Shown in pieces: positions 53,514 through 62,720 of a stretch of DNA of 64,000 nucleotides. The position numbers and the translations under genes are program-made. The notes under the pieces are model-generated. The model had not been told where the DNA came from. It searched no databases and saw nothing but the letters and a program-made list of their open reading frames with translations. The stretch is from CAYMCO01 sp964388955 (GTDB taxonomy: Bacteria > Chloroflexota > Anaerolineae > Anaerolineales > E44-bin32). Each line of letters begins with the position of its first letter. Positions within the stretch are counted from its first letter, which is position 1. The DNA is taken from the NCBI GenBank assembly GCA_964388955.1, contig CAYMCO010000013.1, positions 47,599 to 111,598 of the forward strand, in the 5' to 3' direction.

Positions 53514-53559
53514 CGATCCGGTGAAGGTGATGCGCCTGATCTGCTCCAGCGGGAGATAC

Positions 53560-53676
53560 GGCACACTGCCGTTCAGCGGGGAGGATGCTCAGTCTCCCTA
53601 AAGGGTTGAGCGCCCGGGCCAGAGCGGCCAAACCGGGCGCGCTCACCCCGACGTCATCGGTCAAAAGGATATGCAC
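53560..53676 (-). pseudogene. surE N-terminal remnant
   Basis: The minus strand encodes VHILLTDDVGVSAPGLAALA, then RALNPLGRLSILPAERQ. This matches the N-terminus of SurE nucleotidases (ILLTNDDGVxAPGLxALA...V.VVAPDR). The metal-binding NDDG has become TDDVG. After about 40 residues the similarity ends, and the rest of the ~250-aa protein is missing; the fdhA gene occupies the space. A dead fragment, converging on fdhA. Confidence 0.65.
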
Positions 53677-53822
53677 GATCGTTTCCCTGAACGCTGACAC
53701 TGCACGGCATCGCAAGATGCTACCACAGCTTCACTTGAAAATGCCCCCTCTCTGGAGTATTTTTGAGCGCGATCGGCGAACGGAGTTCGCCGCCCAAGAC
53801 ATTCCCACAAGGAGTGATACAG

Positions 53823-55382
53823 ATGAGGCGAAGACCCCGCACAAGTGATCTGGCTGTGGCCCTGTTTATGAGCTCAGTGCTGATTGTGACGCTGGCCTGT
53901 GGTGGCTCGCAGCCTGAGAGGCCGGAAGTCACACAGGCACCCCCTATCCAGGCCACGCCGGCCCCCGATGAGCCGGGTGCCGATGGGCCGGAAAGGGTGG
54001 GGAACAACACGGCCGACCTGGCGCGCGCCGCGGTAAAGATATTCGCCCTATTGGAGCAGGATGGAAGCCTGTACGATGTTTGGGTGGGATCGGGGAGCCT
54101 GATTTCTCCGGATGGGCTGATCTTGACCAACGGGCATGTGGTGGACGATCGCTATGACGAGTACACATATCTTGGCGTCGGGGTGACGGATCAGACCGAC
54201 CAGCCCCCGGAGCTGCTCTATTTGGCGGAAATCTCCGCTGTGGACTACGCCCTGGATTTGGCCGTTATCCGCATCGTTTCCGATCTGGACGGGAATGCCG
54301 TGGACCTTAATCTGCCTTTCGTCGCCATCGGGGATTCCGATCACGTGGAGATTGGAGATGAGTTGAGGATCCTCGGCTACCCGGTCATCGGCGGCTCGAC
54401 GATCACATTCACCGAAGGGGTATTGAGCGGGTTCACTTCGGAGCGGGGAGTGCCCGGTCGAGCGTGGATCAAGACGGACGCCCAGATTTCCGGGGGGAAC
54501 AGCGGCGGGATGGGAGTGAATGACGCGGGAGAACTGGTTGGAGTGCCGACACTGGCGGCCTCGGGGGCCGAGACGGACAGTATTGTCGACTGCCGGCCCG
54601 TGGCGGACACGAACCGGGACGGGTATGTGGATGAGAATGATACTTGTGTGCCCATTGGTGGCTTCATCAACGGCCTGCGCCCGGTCAATCTGGCCCAGCC
54701 GCTCATCCAGGCCGCGATGTCAGGCCAGCAGTATTCGGCGGGCGAACAGCCCGTCGGCCCACCTCCCGGTGGATTTGATCTGACGGATAGCACCTTCTAT
54801 GGGCTGCAGTTTGCCGGCGGAGTAACCCAGGATGATCGTCCCACCCAGTTGGTCGACAGCCTGGCGACAGGCGCAACGGATTTATGCGCATTCTGGGACT
54901 ACGAAGGCATGGCCGATGGGATGAGTTGGTCGGCATACTGGTTCGTTGACGGCGAGTTGAGCGAGGGGGGAAGCCTGGTAGACCAGACATGGGACGGGGG
55001 TGCGAGCGGGAACTGGTGGGTGTGTACCTACAATGATGAAGGGCTCACGGATGGCCTATACGAGCTGGTGTTGGAGGTGGAGGCCGAGTCGTTCGCTTCT
55101 GGAGCGATCTATGTGGGCGGCAACCGGAGCCCGGTCACGTTCGAACTGCAGAATCAATCCAGCCTGACGGTGTGCTTTGTGCGTATTTCTCCCTCACAGG
55201 CCCAGAACTGGGGAGGTGATCGCCTCGGGTCCGAGGAGATCATCGATCCCGGGGCGGCGCGGTCGTTTCAATTGGTCGCGGGAAACTATGATCTGCAGTT
55301 GCTGAATTGCGATCTGGAAGTCTTACTGGAGGAATACGGGCTGGACGTCTCGAGCGACTTCACATATACGGTCACAGATTAA
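53823..55382 (+). CDS. S1C (trypsin-like) serine protease lipoprotein
   Basis: 519 aa from ATG 53823 (AAGGAG eight bases upstream). Signal peptide with lipobox ending at Cys26 (VTLAC), Pro-rich linker, then a trypsin-like domain: His105 (LTNGHVV), Asp145 (YALDLAVI) and Ser227 (SGGNSGG). No PDZ domain follows. Instead there is a calcium-type loop DTNRDGYVDENDTC within the protease domain, and a ~240-residue C-terminal beta-rich region (about 275-519) with LVDQTWDGGASGNWW and LTDGLYELVLEV, probably for binding. Exported, surface-held degradative or quality-control protease. Monocistronic by spacing. Confidence 0.87.
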   Translation: MRRRPRTSDLAVALFMSSVLIVTLACGGSQPERPEVTQAPPIQATPAPDEPGADGPERVGNNTADLARAAVKIFALLEQDGSLYDVWVGSGSLISPDGLILTNGHVVDDRYDEYTYLGVGVTDQTDQPPELLYLAEISAVDYALDLAVIRIVSDLDGNAVDLNLPFVAIGDSDHVEIGDELRILGYPVIGGSTITFTEGVLSGFTSERGVPGRAWIKTDAQISGGNSGGMGVNDAGELVGVPTLAASGAETDSIVDCRPVADTNRDGYVDENDTCVPIGGFINGLRPVNLAQPLIQAAMSGQQYSAGEQPVGPPPGGFDLTDSTFYGLQFAGGVTQDDRPTQLVDSLATGATDLCAFWDYEGMADGMSWSAYWFVDGELSEGGSLVDQTWDGGASGNWWVCTYNDEGLTDGLYELVLEVEAESFASGAIYVGGNRSPVTFELQNQSSLTVCFVRISPSQAQNWGGDRLGSEEIIDPGAARSFQLVAGNYDLQLLNCDLEVLLEEYGLDVSSDFTYTVTD

Positions 55383-55755
55383 GGCCGCCTGCGGAATCGT
55401 GACTTGCCTGGGGATGCACGGTGTGGATCCCCGAATTGGATGGCATCTGGCTCAAGCGCACCCCGGAGGGCCTCGCCCCTAAACATGGGCGCCCGGCCCT
55501 CCCGCAAGTTGGCGGGGGACGGCAAATCGTGTTATCATTCCTCAAGGAATCATAGTGCGGTCATAGCACACCGCGCTCGGCCTAGTTTCGGACTCATCTC
55601 TTATTATTCATTCTCTCTTATCTTCCGGGCCGTGGCGGAGAGCAATCTCAAGAAAACAGTCTGCCACGCAAGAAGCAGGTAGTAAGAGTGTCACCGTCCC
55701 AGGGCGGATGCCGAAGCCAGGCATACGCCCTGTTTGCGTTTGGAGGCATGAGATC
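55383..55755. other. Upstream region of yacL-cysS-rlmB
   Basis: 373 bp, no gene. Two hairpins: CCCGC-AAGTTG-GCGGG (55501-55516) and ATTCC-TCAA-GGAAT (55537-55550). Neither has a T-run. One may end the protease transcript; the promoter of the yacL run should lie after them. Confidence 0.4.
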
Positions 55756-56838
55756 ATGAGTTCGGAATTCATCGTTCGAATTGTCGGCATGGCGGTCTTG
55801 GTGGTGGCCGGAATCTACCTCGGGGTCTTCCTGAGCGATCTCGCCGGAGGCGATGCGGAGTTCTGGGCGATCGTATTCGGCCTGCTGGGGGCACTGGTCG
55901 GCCTCGTTGTTACCCCTTATGTCACGACCAGGCCGATTCGCGCGGTGAAGGTGGCCATGGCGGGTCTATCGGCGCGCCGGATGGTGGCGGGTGTGTTGGG
56001 TTTCATCGTCGGCTTGGTGATCGCCGCGCTGCTGGCCTTTCCGCTCTCGTTGTTGCCGAGTCCCTTCGGCAAGCTGATGCCTTTCATCGGGGCGGTGCTC
56101 TTCGGATATCTCGGCACTGCGATCGCCGTCATGAGGGAACACGACGTGACCAACTTGATTCGCGCCCGTTTTCCGGAGTCGAGCGGTGAATCCTCGGTTC
56201 GACTCTCGGAACCGGGCCGCAACGTGCTGCTGGACACCAGCGTGATTATTGACGGACGTATTCTGGATATCGCTCGCACGGGCTTCATTTTTGGGTCGAT
56301 GCTGGTGCCGTCGTTCGTGCTGGTGGAACTCCAACAAGTCGCGGACTCCTCCGATCCGCTCCGGCGGCAGCGCGGCCGACGGGGCCTCGATATCCTCAAC
56401 CGTCTGCAGAAGGACAGCAAGATCCCCCTGCGGATCACGGATCTGGACGTGGAGGGTGTGCGCAATGTTGACGAGAAGCTGGTGGTCCTCGCCAAACAGT
56501 TGCGAGCGCCTGTGGTGACGAACGACTACAATCTGAACCGCGTGGCCGAACTGCAAGGGGTCAGGGTGCTGAACATCAACGAACTTGCCAACGCGGTGAA
56601 GGTCGTATTCCTTCCCGGGGAGAGCCTGGAGGTGGATATCATCCAGGAGGGCAAAGAGCCCGGCCAAGGGGTTGGATACCTCGAAGATGGGACAATGGTC
56701 GTGATCGAGAACGGCAAGGATCACATTGGCAGCAGCATCGAAGTCATGGTGACAAAGGTTCTGCAGACTGCGGCGGGTCGCATGATTTTCGCCAAGCCGG
56801 AGTACAAGAGTCAAGGTGAACAAGTCACGGAGCAATGA
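55756..56838 (+). CDS. yacL: PIN/TRAM-domain membrane protein YacL
   Basis: 360 aa. Four membrane helices (about 5-125: VRIVGMAVLVVAGIYLGVFL, FGLLGALVGLVV, FIVGLVIAALLAFPLSLL, FIGAVLFGYLGTAIAVM), then a PIN nuclease-like domain with acidic residues (LLDTSVIIDGRILDI, VTNDYNLNRVAEL) and a C-terminal TRAM domain (VDIIQEGKEPGQGVGYLEDG). The family is conserved in Gram-positives and Chloroflexi; RNA binding or cleavage is predicted but the substrate is unknown. ATG 55756 has GGAGG nine bases upstream. cysS begins 3 bp after its stop, and the yacL-cysS-rlmB order is the ancestral one seen in Bacillus. Confidence 0.9.
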   Translation: MSSEFIVRIVGMAVLVVAGIYLGVFLSDLAGGDAEFWAIVFGLLGALVGLVVTPYVTTRPIRAVKVAMAGLSARRMVAGVLGFIVGLVIAALLAFPLSLLPSPFGKLMPFIGAVLFGYLGTAIAVMREHDVTNLIRARFPESSGESSVRLSEPGRNVLLDTSVIIDGRILDIARTGFIFGSMLVPSFVLVELQQVADSSDPLRRQRGRRGLDILNRLQKDSKIPLRITDLDVEGVRNVDEKLVVLAKQLRAPVVTNDYNLNRVAELQGVRVLNINELANAVKVVFLPGESLEVDIIQEGKEPGQGVGYLEDGTMVVIENGKDHIGSSIEVMVTKVLQTAAGRMIFAKPEYKSQGEQVTEQ

Positions 56839-56841
56839 GCA

Positions 56842-58239
56842 ATGACAATTCGGGTGTACAACACGCTCACTCGCGAGAAGGAGCCCTTTGAGACCATCGA
56901 GCCCGGGCGGGTACGCATGTATGTATGCGGCCCCACGGTATACGATCGCGCCCATGTCGGCCATGCCATGTCCACCGTGGTATACGATGTGATCAGGCGG
57001 TACCTCGAGTACCGGGGCTACGACGTTCACCATGTGATGAACTACACGGATGTGGAGGACAAAGTCATCCTGCGGGCGAAAGACTTGGGTGTGGAGCCGC
57101 TGGATTTGGCCGAGAGGTATCTGAGGGATTACGACCGTCATCTGATCGATTTGAACGTGCTGCCCCCCCATGAGACGCCCCGTGCATCAGAGGAGATGGA
57201 CACCATCATCGAGATGGTTGAGGGGTTAGTGGAAAAGGGATACGCCTATGAGCGAGAGGGCGATGTCTTCTTTCGGGTCGAAAAGGACGAGGACTACGGA
57301 AAGCTGTCGGGCAGGCGGAAGCAAGATATGCGGGCCGGGGCGCGTCTGGACATTGACCAGCGCAAGGAGGATCCGGCTGACTTTGCCCTTTGGAAGGCGG
57401 CAAAGGAGGGGGAGCCTTCCTGGGAGAGCCCGTGGGGCCAGGGGCGCCCCGGTTGGCATATCGAGTGCTCGGCGATGAACCTGCGCTATTTGGGGGAGCA
57501 GATTGATATCCACGGGGGCGGGGTGGACTTGATCTTTCCCCACCATGAGAATGAACTCGCCCAGACCGAGAGTCTGACCGGGAAGCCATTTGTACGCTAT
57601 TGGATTCACAACGGCATGCTGCAGCTGCGCGGCGAAAAGATGTCCAAATCTTTGGGAAATCTGATCGCGGTGGAAGAATTCCTCGCCGAGCACGACGCGG
57701 ATGCCTTCCGTATGCTGGTGCTGAACAGCCAGTATCGTGGCCCGCTCACATTCAACGACGAGGTGGTGAGGCAGGCGGAAAGCGCGCTGGAGCGGATGAG
57801 AAGCGCCTTCCGGCCTGCAATACCCGCTGAGGATGTGGACCCGGCGGCCGAGCGGGATCTGGGGGAGCTTGTGGCGGAAACACACACTCGGTTCGACGCC
57901 GCCATGGACGATGATTTCAACACTGCGGGAGCGCTGGGCGCGCTGTTCGACTTGGTGCGTGCGATCAATCAGGCGCGGGATGCCGGGGTAGGTGAAGCGG
58001 GGGTAAGCGGCGCCCAAGAGGCGCTCGCGGATTTGGCCGGCGTCCTGGGGTTGGACCTGAAGGAAGAACGCCGTGCGCCGCGCGAGGCTGAGCCTTTTAT
58101 CGAACTGCTCATCCAGGTCAGGGAGGAGCTGCGATCGGAGAGGCAATGGCAGTTGGCCGATCTGATTCGGAACCGGCTGTCCGATCTGGGGATCGCCCTG
58201 GAGGACAACAAAGACGGCACCTACTGGCGGAGCGCTTAA
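56842..58239 (+). CDS. cysS: Cysteinyl-tRNA synthetase
   Basis: 465-aa class I synthetase that charges tRNA-Cys. Zinc site Cys29 (YVCGPTVYD), HIGH-type motif HVGH (38-41), GWHIECSAMN and HGGGVDLIFPHHENE with the other zinc ligands (Cys, His, Glu), and the KMSKS loop (GEKMSKSLGN). A C-terminal DALR/helical domain closes the protein, with full family length. Starts 3 bp after the yacL stop at ATG 56842 (GAGC/GAGCA context) and is followed 9 bp later by the rRNA methyltransferase gene. Confidence 0.97.
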   Translation: MTIRVYNTLTREKEPFETIEPGRVRMYVCGPTVYDRAHVGHAMSTVVYDVIRRYLEYRGYDVHHVMNYTDVEDKVILRAKDLGVEPLDLAERYLRDYDRHLIDLNVLPPHETPRASEEMDTIIEMVEGLVEKGYAYEREGDVFFRVEKDEDYGKLSGRRKQDMRAGARLDIDQRKEDPADFALWKAAKEGEPSWESPWGQGRPGWHIECSAMNLRYLGEQIDIHGGGVDLIFPHHENELAQTESLTGKPFVRYWIHNGMLQLRGEKMSKSLGNLIAVEEFLAEHDADAFRMLVLNSQYRGPLTFNDEVVRQAESALERMRSAFRPAIPAEDVDPAAERDLGELVAETHTRFDAAMDDDFNTAGALGALFDLVRAINQARDAGVGEAGVSGAQEALADLAGVLGLDLKEERRAPREAEPFIELLIQVREELRSERQWQLADLIRNRLSDLGIALEDNKDGTYWRSA

Positions 58240-58248
58240 GGCGCGTGC

Positions 58249-59064
58249 GTGACGGGAGAAGACGGCGCACGTTCGATCAATTCACTTGCAGGGTCCGATT
58301 CCACGGTGGCTAGAAAAAAAACGGAAGTTGTCTATGGCCGAAATCCTGTGCGCGAGGTATTGCGAGCAGGTTCCCGTCAGGTCCGTCGATTGTGGATGGC
58401 CGAGGGCGTCCAGGAGAAGGGGACGCTGGACGAAGTCCTGGATATGGCGCGGACATCCGGCATTCCAATCGAAACCGTCCCGCGCAGCAAGCTCGATACC
58501 CTCGCCTCTGGGCATCAAGGCGTCGCGGCACAGGTCAGCCCGTACCACTATCGTAAATTGGCGGACATTCTGGATCGAGCCCGGGCTCTCGAAGAAGCTC
58601 CCTTTGTCCTGCTGCTAGACCTTATCCAAGATCCGCAGAATTTCGGCACCTTGCTGAGAACCGCGGAGGCCGTGGGGGTGCATGGCGTGATCCTGCCCCA
58701 TCGGCGTGCGGTGCATGTCACGCCGGCCGTGGTCAACGCCTCAGCGGGAGCGACGGAGCATCTGCCGGTGGCGATCCACAATCTGGCTCAGGCGATCGAG
58801 GCGCTGAAGGGAGAGCGGGTTTGGGTAATTGGCCTGGAGGTGGGGCATGAGGCGCAGCCATTCCAGGCGCTTGACCTGGGGGGCGGGGCTGCCCTGGTGG
58901 TCGGAAGCGAAGGCTCAGGGATGCGCCGGCTGGTGCGGGAATCCTGTGATTTTCTCGCACGCCTGCCTATGCGGGGCGCGGTCGATTCACTGAACGCCTC
59001 TGTGGCGGGCTCGATTATGCTGTACGAGATCTGGCGTGCGCGAGGCTATGCGAGATCGTGCTAA
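58249..59064 (+). CDS. rlmB: TrmH/RlmB-family rRNA 2'-O-methyltransferase
   Basis: 271-aa SPOUT enzyme using S-adenosylmethionine for ribose 2'-O-methylation, probably of 23S rRNA. The N-terminal substrate-binding domain (VVYGRNPVREVLRAGSRQV, ending HQGVAAQVSPY) is followed by the trefoil-knot catalytic domain: motif 1 LDLIQDPQNFGTLLRTAEA, motif 2 ALVVGSEGSGM and motif 3 LNASVAGSIMLYE. The start is a GTG at 58249, 9 bp after cysS, with no strong ribosome-binding site, suggesting coupled translation. The assignment to RlmB rather than another TrmH paralogue rests on the cysS neighbour. Confidence 0.9.
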   Translation: MTGEDGARSINSLAGSDSTVARKKTEVVYGRNPVREVLRAGSRQVRRLWMAEGVQEKGTLDEVLDMARTSGIPIETVPRSKLDTLASGHQGVAAQVSPYHYRKLADILDRARALEEAPFVLLLDLIQDPQNFGTLLRTAEAVGVHGVILPHRRAVHVTPAVVNASAGATEHLPVAIHNLAQAIEALKGERVWVIGLEVGHEAQPFQALDLGGGAALVVGSEGSGMRRLVRESCDFLARLPMRGAVDSLNASVAGSIMLYEIWRARGYARSC

Positions 59065-59207
59065 GCCCATCGGCGCCGTGCGAGGCGATACGCGCTCAGG
59101 TACGGCCGACGAGCACTTGGCCATGAGCGGGGATCAAACTCATCAGAGCGGGAAGGCATTATCCGGTTGCGGAGAGGGGCTGGGCGAATCAGCGGGCAGG
59201 AAGTGCG

Positions 59208-59603
59208 CTAATGACAGCCGCAGTTCCGAGTGGCCGCGCTCGCCTGGCGCCGTTCGGTGCGGAACGAGTGGCCGCAACCGCAGCGGGAAATTGCGTTCGG
59301 GTTGTCGATCCGGAACCCCCCGGACATCAGATCGTCTACGAAATCAATTGTGGCGCCGTTCAAGTATGAGAAGGAATTCTCATCCACGACGACATCGATG
59401 CCCTTGAAGCTGGTTCGCAGATCGCGCTTGCCGACTTGGTTGTCCAGCGCCATCCCATACTGCAAGCCGGAGCATCCCCCGCGGGAGACGAATACGCGCA
59501 GGGCATGATCTGCGGCATCATGCTCCTCTATCAGCTTCTGCAGCCTGTCCAATGCCCGGTCCGTCAGGGAAATGTCGAGCTTGGTGTCAGTGGTCTGGTC
59601 CAT
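59208..59603 (-). CDS. erpA: ErpA/IscA-type iron-sulfur cluster carrier
   Basis: 131 aa. A-type carrier (HesB/IscA/ErpA) that delivers Fe-S clusters to target enzymes. Conserved cysteines: SRGGCSGLQYG and SRCGCGHSF (the CGCG pair). An unusual extra C-terminal extension (RRQASAATRNCGCH) adds two cysteines. ATG 59603 follows GGGAGGGCCTTCA; the ATG six codons upstream lacks a good site. Transcribed divergently from sdh, which encodes a protein with three Fe-S clusters, so a functional pairing is likely. The minus-strand promoter at 59677-59705 fits this gene. Confidence 0.88.
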   Translation of the reverse strand: MDQTTDTKLDISLTDRALDRLQKLIEEHDAADHALRVFVSRGGCSGLQYGMALDNQVGKRDLRTSFKGIDVVVDENSFSYLNGATIDFVDDLMSGGFRIDNPNAISRCGCGHSFRTERRQASAATRNCGCH

Positions 59604-59676
59604 TGAAGGCCCTCCCCACATGGCTCATCCGTCGGTCGATTGTGCGGCTCCCCTGCGCCCCATATAATCTGGAGTA

Positions 59677-59726
59677 ATCTTATCAAAGTAGATAGATACT
59701 GTCAATTTAAGATCTGCAGGTTGACA
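59677..59726. promoter_or_regulatory. Back-to-back erpA and sdh promoters
   Basis: Minus strand: TTGACA (59705-59700), 17-bp spacer, TAAGAT (59682-59677), a strong sigma-70-type promoter reading into erpA. Plus strand: TTGACA (59721-59726) with a weaker -10 candidate GATGCT (59744-59749, 17-bp spacer) reading into sdh. The two -35 boxes form the inverted repeat TGTCAA-N15-TTGACA (59700-59726), so a regulator bound between them could control both directions. Confidence 0.65.
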
Positions 59727-59861
59727 AAGTCTTCCGTCGGCATGATGCTTAAACTCGCAAGGTCGGTGCCCACAGGCGGTCAAGTGGCTGGCGCTCCCTC
59801 GTAGGGCGCAAGTTTCCCGCTGAGCAACCGGCCGCCGGCCAGACCCAGGAAGGAGTGCGGC

Positions 59862-60743
59862 ATGTCGGCGTGGAACAATACGATTGAAGGTGGGCTGCGT
59901 TATCGCGGCAATGAAGGCCAATGGAGCTACTATATCCATCGACTCAGCGGGCTTGGCGTCCTGCTCTTCCTCGCGATCCATATACTGGATACTTCCACAG
60001 TGTACTTCTTCCCGGATCTGTATCAACATGCGATCGGAATCTATCGCTCTTCGGTCTTCATGGTCGGCGAGATTATTCTGGTTGGCGCAGTGATCGTGCA
60101 TGGGCTGAATGGATTGAAGATCGCGCTATTTGACCTCAACCCAGATTTCTACCGGCCGAATCTCGAGCGCCAGGGTGTGCGAACAGTGCTGCTGGTGAGC
60201 CTGATTCTTTGGCTGCCCGCTGCCGGGCTCATGGGCCGAGCGCTCTACATCAACAACATCTGTCGGTGCGCGCAGGAAGGGGGCGGCTCGTTCGCGCTGC
60301 CGCTGTGGGCGGACATTTCAATCGGCTTGCTCTTCTTGGTGGCCCTGATCATTCTGTCAAGGATGGGCGTCTTCGCGCGCCCAAAGAGCCGGCAGGGACG
60401 CCCGGTAGAGGCGTGGCTGTGGCTGTATATGCGCTGGTCAGCAATCCTGCTGATCCCCCTGGTGTGGGTGCACGTGTTGTTGAACGATGTCTTGATCGGG
60501 GTGCATTCCATCAACCTGGACTATGTGGCATTGCGCTGGGCGATGTTGGGCTGGCGTGTCTATGACTTCGCGCTGCTGGCCTTTGCGTTTGCCCATGGGA
60601 TGAACGGACTTCGCACCGTGGTCAGGGACTACCTCCATCGGGAGAGCCATCGGGCGATCTTGGACCGCGGTTTGATCGCGGCATGGATTCTGCTGAGCGC
60701 GATTGGTGCGGCAGCGGTGGTCGGTGGGGTACGGGCGTTGTAG
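59862..60743 (+). CDS. sdhC: Succinate dehydrogenase cytochrome b anchor, SdhC-SdhD fusion
   Basis: 293 aa, about twice the length of a single SdhC. The first half has HRLSGLGVLLFLAIHILD and a second helix ending GAVIVHGLNGLKIALF. The second half repeats the plan: MRWSAILLIPLVWVHVLLND and ALLAFAFAHGMNGLRTVV. This gives two tandem three-helix modules with heme-ligand-type His residues. It anchors the dehydrogenase to the membrane and passes electrons to quinone. The loop between the halves contains CRCAQEG. GGAAGGAG upstream of ATG 59862. The gene order sdhCD-sdhA-sdhB has gaps of about 90 bp. Confidence 0.9.
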   Translation: MSAWNNTIEGGLRYRGNEGQWSYYIHRLSGLGVLLFLAIHILDTSTVYFFPDLYQHAIGIYRSSVFMVGEIILVGAVIVHGLNGLKIALFDLNPDFYRPNLERQGVRTVLLVSLILWLPAAGLMGRALYINNICRCAQEGGGSFALPLWADISIGLLFLVALIILSRMGVFARPKSRQGRPVEAWLWLYMRWSAILLIPLVWVHVLLNDVLIGVHSINLDYVALRWAMLGWRVYDFALLAFAFAHGMNGLRTVVRDYLHRESHRAILDRGLIAAWILLSAIGAAAVVGGVRAL

Positions 60744-60835
60744 GCTTGGCGTGGTGGTATTGCTGCGGATCGTCAGCGGTACGATCCGCAATTCGCGGCT
60801 CGGCTGGCGCCTGAAGAGACGATAGGAGATGCGGG

Positions 60836-62629
60836 ATGACAACTCACCACCAGCATGAGGTGATCATAGTGGGTGGAGGGGGCGCGGGCCTGATGGCGGC
60901 GCTGTACGCCTCGCGGGAAGTGGATACGGCGGTAATCAGCAAGCTCTATCCGGTGAGGTCCCACACCGGTGCCGCGCAAGGAGGCGTAGGGGCGGCGCTG
61001 GGGAGCGTCGAGGAGGACCACCCGAAGTGGCATACATACGATACGGTCAAGGGTTCGGATTACCTGGGGGATCAGGATGCGATCGAGTTCATGTGCGGCC
61101 AGGCGGTGTCCACCGTTTACGAACTAGAGCATATGGGGTTGCCCTTCAGCCGGACGGAGGAGGGGAGGATTGATCAGCGGCGCTTTGGCGGGCATACGAA
61201 CAACGAGACGGGGGAGCCCGTGCGGCGAGCCTGCTATGCTGCAGATCGCACGGGCCATATGATCCTGCAAACCCTGTATCAGCAGTGCATCAAGAACGAG
61301 GTGCTGTTCTACGACGAGTTCCAGGTGTTGGATCTCATAATGCACGAGGGGGAGGTGCGAGGTTGCGTCGCCCTGGAGCTGGCCTCCGGGGAACTACACG
61401 TCTTTCACGCCAAGGCCGTCGTCCTGTGCACTGGCGGTTGGGGACGGGTCTGGGAGATTACCTCAAACGCGCATGCCTCCACAGGAGACGGCGTGGCCCT
61501 GGCCCTGCGGGTGGGAATCCCGGCGGAGGATATGGAGTTTTTCCAGTTTCATCCCACCGGTATCTATAAGATGGGGATATTGATCACCGAAGGGGTCCGG
61601 GGGGAGGGCGGCGTTCTGTTGAACGACGAAGGCGAGCGATTCATGGAGCGCTACGCGCCGCATATCAAGGACCTGGCCTCCCGGGATGTGGTCAGTCGGG
61701 CGATGTATCTTGAGATGAAGGCGGGGCGAGGGATCGGGGGGAAGCGGTATCTGTACCTCGATGTACGCCCGGAAACGGTAAATCGGTACGCGAAGGAGGA
61801 TGGCCGCACCAACCCAGACGGGACACCTTATGAGCTGACCGAGGAGGACATCACCAAGAAGCTGCCGGAGATCCTCGACTTCAGCCGCACATACATGGGC
61901 ATTGACCCGGTCAAGGAGCCGATGCCCGTGCAGCCCACTGCACATTACGCCATGGGGGGAATCCCTACCAATATGCGCACCGAGGTGGTGGACGGGCCGG
62001 AGAACACCATAGTGCCGGGCCTGTACGCGGCGGGGGAAGTGGCCTGCGTGTCTGTGCACGGCGCCAACCGCCTGGGCACCAATTCCCTGCTGGACATCGT
62101 GGTGTTCGGCCGCGAGGCGGGGAACCGAGCCGCAGCGTTTGTCAAGGGCAGGGGCTACTCCCCGCTGCCGCCCGATCCGGAGGCCAGGGCCCGGCAGGCG
62201 ATAGAGGCGTTGCACCAGGGCTCGACCGAGATTCGCGCCGCCGATCTGCGTAGTGAAATGCAACATGTGATGTTCGACCACGTCGGAGTCTTTCGAACCG
62301 ACGAGGGTATGCAAGAGGCGCTGGACAAGGTCAGGGCCCTCAAGCGCCGCTACGCCGGCCTCCGCGTGGATGACGCGGGAAAGGTCTTCAACACGGATTT
62401 GCTTGAGGCCTGGGAGCTGGGCTGTATGCTGGATATCGCCGAGGTGACGGCCGCCTCCGCGCTGGTGCGCACGGAGAGCCGGGGTGCGCACGCGCGGGAC
62501 GATTATTCGGGGCGGGACGATGAGCACTGGCTTAAGCACACCCTTGCATATCTGCGGGAGGCCAAGGTGGATCTGCAATACAAGCCGGTGGCCATCACGG
62601 ACTACGCCCCGGAGGCGAGGGAATATTGA
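60836..62629 (+). CDS. sdhA: Succinate dehydrogenase flavoprotein subunit
   Basis: 597 aa. FAD-binding GGGGAGLMAALYA, the covalent FAD site His in RSHTGAAQGGVGAALG, substrate-binding and capping-domain residues (FSRTEEGRIDQRRFGGHT, QFHPTGIYKMGILITEG, ARGEGG-type, HYAMGGI), and the C-terminal helical domain (ESRGAHARDDYSGRDDEHWL). It oxidises succinate to fumarate (or the reverse) and donates electrons through SdhB. AGGAGATGCGGG precedes ATG 60836. Confidence 0.96.
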   Translation: MTTHHQHEVIIVGGGGAGLMAALYASREVDTAVISKLYPVRSHTGAAQGGVGAALGSVEEDHPKWHTYDTVKGSDYLGDQDAIEFMCGQAVSTVYELEHMGLPFSRTEEGRIDQRRFGGHTNNETGEPVRRACYAADRTGHMILQTLYQQCIKNEVLFYDEFQVLDLIMHEGEVRGCVALELASGELHVFHAKAVVLCTGGWGRVWEITSNAHASTGDGVALALRVGIPAEDMEFFQFHPTGIYKMGILITEGVRGEGGVLLNDEGERFMERYAPHIKDLASRDVVSRAMYLEMKAGRGIGGKRYLYLDVRPETVNRYAKEDGRTNPDGTPYELTEEDITKKLPEILDFSRTYMGIDPVKEPMPVQPTAHYAMGGIPTNMRTEVVDGPENTIVPGLYAAGEVACVSVHGANRLGTNSLLDIVVFGREAGNRAAAFVKGRGYSPLPPDPEARARQAIEALHQGSTEIRAADLRSEMQHVMFDHVGVFRTDEGMQEALDKVRALKRRYAGLRVDDAGKVFNTDLLEAWELGCMLDIAEVTAASALVRTESRGAHARDDYSGRDDEHWLKHTLAYLREAKVDLQYKPVAITDYAPEAREY

Positions 62630-62720
62630 TGGGTCCCCCTCGCCGGGAGCGAGAATGGGCCGTGGAGGTGGGATGCAGCGTGCGCGAAAGGGCCTGTAGA
62701 CAACCGATGTCGGAGCACGG

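Noticed and set aside
51366..53564. 732-aa open frame on the minus strand opposite fdhA
   Set aside because: It lies fully antisense to a conserved enzyme, has no start site or known motifs, and is an effect of high GC content.
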